A stretch of DNA of 16,192 bases, taken from contig CAVINP010000042.1 of the NCBI GenBank assembly GCA_963643985.1, positions 1 through 16,192 of the forward strand. Direction: 5' to 3'. Position numbers and translations under genes: made by a program. A model generated the notes under the pieces. That model did no database searches, had not been told where the DNA came from, and was given only the letters and a program-made list of their open reading frames with translations. Shown here one piece after another: positions 6,222 to 13,200 of the stretch. The first letter of the stretch is position 1. Each line of letters opens with the position of its first letter. The stretch comes from SFTH01 sp963643985. GTDB lineage: Bacteria > Bacillota > Clostridia > Christensenellales > Aristaeellaceae.

Positions 6222-7226
6222 ATGAACAGACACCTCAAGCGCACTTTGGCGGCGGCCCTGGCGGCCATGCTGCTGACATCGACCCTGACCAACATCACAG
6301 GGCTCTATGCCGCGGGGCAGGACCCGGTCTCCAGAATATACAGCGCCGTCACGGGCAACCCCCGGACGAGCGAGGAATACGCAGAACGCGCGGGCGAAAA
6401 AATCACCCAAGGCGACTACGCCGGCGCACTCGGGGACTACGAAAAGGCGCGATCCCTGACAGACGATGCCGGCACGCTCAGCACACTCTGGCTGCGCACG
6501 GCTTCGGTCTGCGTGATAACGGGTGACGACAGCGGTGCACGCAGCGCGACCGATGCAGCGCTTGAGGCAAACCCGTCCTGTGCACAGGGAATGCTGCTGA
6601 GCGCCCAACTCTATCTGGCAGACGGCGATGCAGACAGTGCCGCCACAGCCATGGAGGCCTACGTGGTGCTGATGCCCGAGGACACGGCGAACCGCGCAGC
6701 ACTGGCGCAGATCTACGAGGATGCGGGCAGATACACGCAGGCCGCAGAGATCTACGAGGCACTCTTTGAGAAAGAACCGACCGAAGTCGATTATCAGACG
6801 GGCGCAATGCGCTGTCGTTTTGAAGCGGGAGAATTTCAGACTCTGGTCGCTTTTGCCGAAAAAACGGACAAAACTGCCCTGCAGGCGCAGGCACATCAGG
6901 TGCTGGGCATAGCGCTCGTGCAGCTTGGACGCAGCGCAGAGGCTGTGGATGAACTGACGCAGGCGATCGGCCTGTCCGGCAGCCACTACTACCGCGGCGA
7001 GGCGCTGCTGGCGCTGGAGCGCTACGGGGAAGCCGAGGCGGATTTCACGCAGGCGATCGAAGAGAACAGCCTTGCGGACTACGCATACTACAATCGCGGC
7101 GTGTGCCGCGTGCACATGGGCGAATATGAAACCGCCATGGATGACTTTGATGTGGTACTGACGGGCGACAACGAAGAGCTGATCGACATGGCCACGGATG
7201 CGCTTATGCAAACTGCTGGCCGCTGA
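6222..7226 (+). CDS. Exported tetratricopeptide-repeat protein
   Basis: 334-residue protein with a Sec-type signal segment (MNRHLKR basic start, hydrophobic LAAALAAMLLTSTLTNITGL, likely cleavage after GLYA near residue 30). There is no lipobox Cys, so a lipoprotein is unlikely. The remainder is alpha-helical with about seven TPR-like units, e.g. KITQGDYAGALGDYEKARSL (about 60-80), IYEDAGRYTQAAEIYEALFE (about 166-185), YYRGEALLALERYGEAEADF (about 257-277) and YYNRGVCRVHMGEYETAMDD (about 290-310). TPR arrays act as protein-binding scaffolds; outside the membrane they often help secretion, assembly or anchoring of large partners. GGGAG lies 7 bases before the ATG. The next gene, the giant surface protein, starts 51 bases downstream with no terminator between, so they are probably co-transcribed. 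A chaperone or anchor role for that protein is inferred from context only. Confidence 0.85.
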   Translation: MNRHLKRTLAAALAAMLLTSTLTNITGLYAAGQDPVSRIYSAVTGNPRTSEEYAERAGEKITQGDYAGALGDYEKARSLTDDAGTLSTLWLRTASVCVITGDDSGARSATDAALEANPSCAQGMLLSAQLYLADGDADSAATAMEAYVVLMPEDTANRAALAQIYEDAGRYTQAAEIYEALFEKEPTEVDYQTGAMRCRFEAGEFQTLVAFAEKTDKTALQAQAHQVLGIALVQLGRSAEAVDELTQAIGLSGSHYYRGEALLALERYGEAEADFTQAIEENSLADYAYYNRGVCRVHMGEYETAMDDFDVVLTGDNEELIDMATDALMQTAGR

Positions 7227-7277
7227 CCACTATTCACTACACACCGACAACCTCCGACCGAAAGGGAGTTGCTGAAA

Positions 7278-10200
7278 ATGATGAAAAAGCTGTTTGGCAA
7301 AAAACGGAAAGCGATGGCGCGAAACGGCATGTGCATTGCCGTATCCCTGCTGCTGTGCATGGTGATGCTGGGTGTCGGCATCGGCATCGGCCGATCCGCA
7401 CAGGGCAGCGCCTACGGCGAGAGCGTGACCCAAATCGGTGAAACGCCATTGCCTGCCAATGCCGCCGAACAGCAGGTTTCGGCGGCAGAGACACAGACGG
7501 AAGAAGCCGAGCAAGCCGGGCCCGAGACGGGTGCGGCGGCTTTGCCGTCCGGAAGTGTCTCCGCTGAGACGCAGTCTCCCGAGGTCACCGTGGCTCCCGA
7601 AGCGACGGAAGTGCCCGAGACCACCGCAGAACCCGAAGCGACGGATATTCCCGAGACCACCGCAGAACCCGAAGTGACGGATATTCCCGAGATCACCGCG
7701 GAACCCGAANNNNNNNNNNNNNNNNNNNNNNNNNNNGAACCCGAAATCACCGCCGAAACGGGGACCGGCGCGGCTGCCGAAGCGATCGTGACCCCCGCCC
7801 TTCCCGAGGCTCAGATTCACGCGGATGCCGCTGCGGCCGCCCCGATCACTCTGGACGAGACCACGAGCAGCTCCGGCAGCACCACCGAGGCCATCACCGA
7901 TGCGGCGGGCGTCGTCGTTCAGAGCGATACCGCGCGTGACTACGAGACCCAGCCGGGCAGCGTCTACATCCGCGAACTCGGCAAGAGCCGCACCTACGGC
8001 AACACCGACAGCGAGAATGCCATTCAGGCAGCGCTGGCGGATGCGCTGACGCATGTCAGGTCCCTGAGCGCCATGGGCGAAGATGCCACGGCGACACTGG
8101 TCGTCTCCGACGGTACCTATCAGGGCGGCATCGACCTGACGTCGGAGAATAACTCCACGCTGGCGATCCTCATCAAGGACATACTGGACCTGAACACGAC
8201 CGGCGGCAAGAGCTTCACCATCAACATTGCTGCCGCGGATGCCGTCACGGAAAACGAGGACGGCTCCGTCAGCTTCGATGCAGAGTCCGCGGGCAACGTC
8301 AAGCTCGAGGGCGATGTCAACGTGAGCATGAAGGGCCTCAACCTCGTGCTGGCCGGCCTGTACTATTCCACGCGCAGCCTCATCAACGTGGACGGTGCCG
8401 AGAGCATCGAAGTCTACGGCACGACGCAGGACGACGTGATCAACGTCAATGCAAGGAACGTCAAAAAGCGCGTGAAGGTCGATGCCGGCAAGGGCAACGA
8501 CACCGTGGACGTGAAGGTGTCCAAGCAGGCCGTCGGCTTCAAGATCGACATCGACCTGGCGACGGTGGGTGCTGCCATAAATGATTTCGTGGGCATCGCC
8601 AAGCTGGTGCGCGACAGAGATTTAACGAACGTCCCGGATGCGGTCTTTGACTTCATGCAGACCGTGATGGACGGCATCGACAAGAGCATCGTCGGCCCGC
8701 TTCAGTCCATCGGCACCGTGGCGGTGGATGTGCTGCTGGGCGAGGGCGACGACGTGGCGAACGTAAAGCTGCTGGACGGCTCGGACCTTGAACTGACGCT
8801 GACGCCCGCGAACGGCTCCTACGTCGACGGCACCGCAGACTTCTCCGTTGCACTGGATCTGAACGCGGCTGCGCTCACCATCGACGGCGGCAGCGGCAGC
8901 GACCGGCTGACCGTGACCGGCGGACGCGAGTGCTCCCTGGCACAGGATCTGACCAAAGCAGTCAACGACTACGTGCTGGACAGTCTGCTGAACATGAACG
9001 TGGAACTGCCCGAGACGAACATCAGCCTCAAGGGCGATGAGGGCGACGACACCATCACCGTCGGCACCACCGCAGCTTTTGCGACGCCGGGCAAGACGGG
9101 CATCGACGTAGATGCGGGCGAGGGCTTTGACCGCCTGCATCTGGACGGCAAGCTCGACGACAGCGTTGCCGCCGACGCACGCATCACCGCCAATGCGGAT
9201 CGGAGCAGCTACAGTATCAACGCCATGGCGCAGATCAGCTTCGTGGACACCGTGACCGATATCATCGGCGCCGGCGATCTGAGCATCGATCTCAAAAAGA
9301 GTTTTGAGCTGACGACGAAGAATGTGGATGCCGTGACGGACACGCTCAAGAACAAGCGCACGATCAGGGTCAGCGACATCACTGCCGGCGACATCGCGCT
9401 TGACTTCACCGACTACGTTGTCTCTGCCGAAAATGTGAACCTGAACGAGGGCATCGAGGGTACGGAAGCCGAGTACCGTGGTCTGGTGAATTTCGACATC
9501 GCCGACACCGGCCTCGTGTTTGACACCACCCCGATCATGAGCAACATCGTGCTCGACCTGAGCGACGTGGCCGACTACGGCGACCTGGTCATCGAAAAGA
9601 TCAGCGCCCCGCAGCTGAACGTGATGATCACCGCCAACGTGCTCGACTCCGTTACAATCGGCGACATCACGGGCCGCAACGTGATCGTGTCCATGAAGGG
9701 TACGGACGAGGCCATTGCCGAGCTCGACCTGGATGTGGTGCACAATGACCTGAGCACGGACGAGAGTCTGCGCGTAAAATTGGGTCTCTACGATGCGGAG
9801 CGCAACCTCGACATCGATGTCACCGGCAGGATTCAGGCAAGCGAAGCCGTGAGTATCGCCTCCGGGCTGACGCTCAACAAGGCCTTCATCCCCGGCGAGG
9901 ATCTTCTTGAAAAATACGCCGGCATCGACTTCAACCCCGTGACGCTGAAGTTCGGCAGATCCGAAATCGACATCAGCGGCACCATCCTGGCGGGCGGCTC
10001 CATCGACATCCGCTCCGAAGTGAACGTGGACATCGATGCCACCAACGGCGTGCTGAGCCTGCTCGTCCCCGTGGCGGTCGCCGGTTCCTTCGGCCACTCC
10101 AAGGTGGAAGTTTCGGGCGATGCCAGGCTCGTCTCCGGCTGGCAGGGCGAAGAATCTTCTACATATAACAAGGCGGGCATCGTGCTCTCCTCCAAGTCGA

Positions 10201-13200
10201 AGAACACCATCACGGCTTCCGCATCCGGCGGCGTGCTTCCCTTCTCGGTGGGGCTGGGCATGGTCTCCTTCGAGACGAGCACCATCGTGACCGGCAACGC
10301 CAAACTGATCTCCGGCGCGGACGTGACGATCGCAGCCGACAGCTTTGTTTCGAGCATCATTACCGCCACCGGCAAGACGAGCAACGTGTTCAACGTCGAT
10401 CCCCGCTCCGGCATATTCGTGGCAGGCAATCTGGTGCTGGCAGAGACGTGCGCCAAACTTGACGGCAGCGCGAGCATCGAAGCCGCAGACAAGGTCAGCG
10501 TGGACAGCGCCGCACACAACTACGTCTCCACCGTGTCGGTGGCCCTTCCTGCTTCCGAGCAGACCACCTCCGAGCANNNNNNNNNNNNNNNNNNNNNNNN
10601 NNNNNNNNNNNNNNNNNNNNNNNNNNNNNNNNNNNNNNNNNNNNNNNNNNNNNNNNNNNNNNNNNNNNNNNNNNNNNNNNNNNNNNNNNNNNNNNNNNNN
10701 NNNNNNNNNNNNNNNNNNNNNNNNNNNNNNNNNNNNNNNNNNNNNNNNNNNNNNNNNNNNNNNNNNNNNNNNNNNNNNNNNNNNNNNNNNNNNNNNNNNN
10801 NNNNNNNNNNNNNNNNNNNNNNNNNNNNNNNNNNNNNNNNNNNNNNNNNNNNNNNNNNNNNNNNNNNNNNNNNNNNNNNNNNNNNNNNNNNNNNNNNNNN
10901 NNNNNNNNNNNNNNNNNNNNNNNNNNNNNNNNNNNNNNNNNNNNNNNNNNNNNNNNNNNNNNNNNNNNNNNNNNNNNNNNNNNNNNNNNNNNNNNNNNNN
11001 NNNNNNNNNNNNNNNNNNNNNNNNNNNNNNNNNNNNNNNNNNNNNNNNNNNNNNNNNNNNNNNNNNNNNNNNNNNNNNNNNNNNNNNNNNNNNNNNNNNN
11101 NNNNNNNNNNNNNNNNNNNNNNNNNNNNNNNNNNNNNNNNNNNNNNNNNNNNNNNNNNNNNNNNNNNNNNNNNNNNNNNNNNNNNNNNNNNNNNNNNNNN
11201 NNNNNNNNNNNNNNNNNNGTCCGTGGGCAAGGGCAGCTTCGCCACCGTGGCGGATGCTTCCGGCACGCGTGCGCGACTGAGCATACCGCTCGGCTTTGTG
11301 ACCGTGCCGCTCAAACCCGCATACACCTCCGATCCGAACAGCACCGGCGTGGGCGCGGCCATCGCGGTCGAAGTGCTGGGCGTGAGCGTCGACGCCGTCG
11401 TCGAGGATGGCATCGACTTCCATGCGGGCCCGCTCGATAATATCGATATCGCAGCCGACTTTGTCGGCGACAGCCTCGTTCAGGCGGCGGCAGGTTCGGC
11501 CGGCGGCAAAGCCATTGCCCCCGTCGTGACCACCCTCGTGGGCAGCGTCTCAGTCAATGCCACCCTCGGCAGCGGCGATAAGCTGACGTGCACGAATGAT
11601 GCCAACATCACGGCAAGCAACAGGATGCTGCGCCACCTCGTCTCCAACGCCAAGGCGACGGGCGAGAAGGCGGGCATCGGTGCAGCCATCGGCGTGTCTG
11701 TCATCGACGACAGCGCCACCGCCAAACTCAGCCGCAGCGTGACGGCGAAGGACGTCACCGTGCAGGGCACTTCCGTCAGCCGCCTCTGGCAGAAGATCTA
11801 CGCAAGCGCCAAGGGCGCAACCCCGCCCAAGAGCGAGACGAAGGAGGAGCAGAAGAGCAGCTCGCAGGAAGAATACGACAAGAAGATCGATGAAGTGCTG
11901 GACAAGCTCTCCGACACGGCTTCCTCTTCCACGCAGAAGCAGGAAGAGTCCGGGCTTGACAAGACAATCTCCGGCATTACAACCCAGCTGAACAAGCTGG
12001 CCACGAAGCTCAAGGGCGGCAATCTCGGCGGCGAAGGCGACAAGGCGGGCAGCCTGGCCGGCAAGGCCTCTTCACCCGCGACCCCCGAGGGCAGCCTGCA
12101 GGTCGCGGCATCCCTTGCGGTGAACGCGCAGCGCAATACCGCGAAGGCCATGGTCGGCGATGACCTGACCGTCACCACCACGGGAGACCTGACGGTTCGT
12201 GCGGCAGAGGATACCGACGCGGTCATCTCTGCAGACTCCTCTGCCACCAACTCCACCGTCGGTGTCGGCGTGGGTGCGGCGGTCAACTACATCAACATCA
12301 ACAACATCGCTTCCGTGGGCACGGCCTCCCTGAAGGTGGGCGGCAAGCTGAAGGTCGAAGCCAATATCTTCGAGGACAGGAAAAAGCGCACGGTCGAGGA
12401 AATCCTGACCGAGCTGCTGAACTATCTGGCAAGCGCCGAGGGCACCGAAATTCTGACGGATGCCCTGATCAAAGAGATGGGCGCACAGTCGCTCGATCAG
12501 CTGCTCTCCAAGTACGAGGAGTATGACAAGCTGTCGGATGCGGAAAAGAAACAGGTTCGTGACCTGCTCATAGACGAGCTTATCTCCGAACTGACGGACA
12601 ACCCCCTGAGCGCCGCGAACACCACGACCTCGCTGGCCACGTACGTCATCGAAGGAATGGTCGATCGCTTCATGGAGATCCTGAGCGACCCGTCCTTCCT
12701 GATTGAACTGTTCGTGGACGGCAACGGCTCCAAGATGGAGCTGCTCTTCAAGCAGAAGGCCCTGACCGCAGAGATCGCCTTTGAAGATCTCAGGGATGCC
12801 GTCTTTGCGGCGCTGAGCCTGAAGTGCGGCAACCCCGGCGAACTGGACGGTGTGGGCAACCGCATCTCTACCACCGCCATCTCCGGCGTGGGCGCAGCCA
12901 ATGTCGGCGTGGCGGGCAGCGCGGCCATCACCGTGCTCGACAATGACACGCAGGCCATCATCGCGGGTGCCGGGGCTGACATCACGGTCGGTGGTACGGT
13001 CGATATCCGCGCCAACTCCGCGCAGAAGGTCTACACCACCGCCACCGCCTCCGCAGCGAACAACGGCCTGCCGGTCAAGAACAAGACCGGCTCGGGCGCG
13101 GCGGGCAAGTCCGTGGGCATCGGCGCATCCTTTGCCATCAGCGTGCTCAATGTGGATGCCGAGGCGACTCTCGGCGAAAACCGCAAGCTGAAGGGCGACA

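Noticed and set aside
6030..7211. Minus-strand open frame of 393 codons opposite the TPR gene
   Set aside because: The plus strand has a signal peptide, TPR units, promoter and ribosome binding site; the antisense product has no recognisable domain.
7599..7760. CRISPR-like repeats
   Set aside because: The 36-base period could suggest CRISPR, but units are contiguous, in frame with the giant gene, have no spacers and encode a regular 12-residue motif.
8478..9143. Classic RTX toxin / type I secretion substrate
   Set aside because: The Gly/Asp motifs are dispersed single turns rather than tandem nonapeptides, the protein has an N-terminal hydrophobic export segment, and no ABC exporter or HlyD-type gene is present.
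8622..11423. Minus-strand open frame of 933 codons opposite the giant gene
   Set aside because: It is antisense to a continuous plus-strand coding frame, crosses the 642-base N run, and its translation is a His/Arg/Ala/Gly/Val-rich mixture without domains. GC-rich codons with few T-starting triplets on the opposite strand produce such frames.
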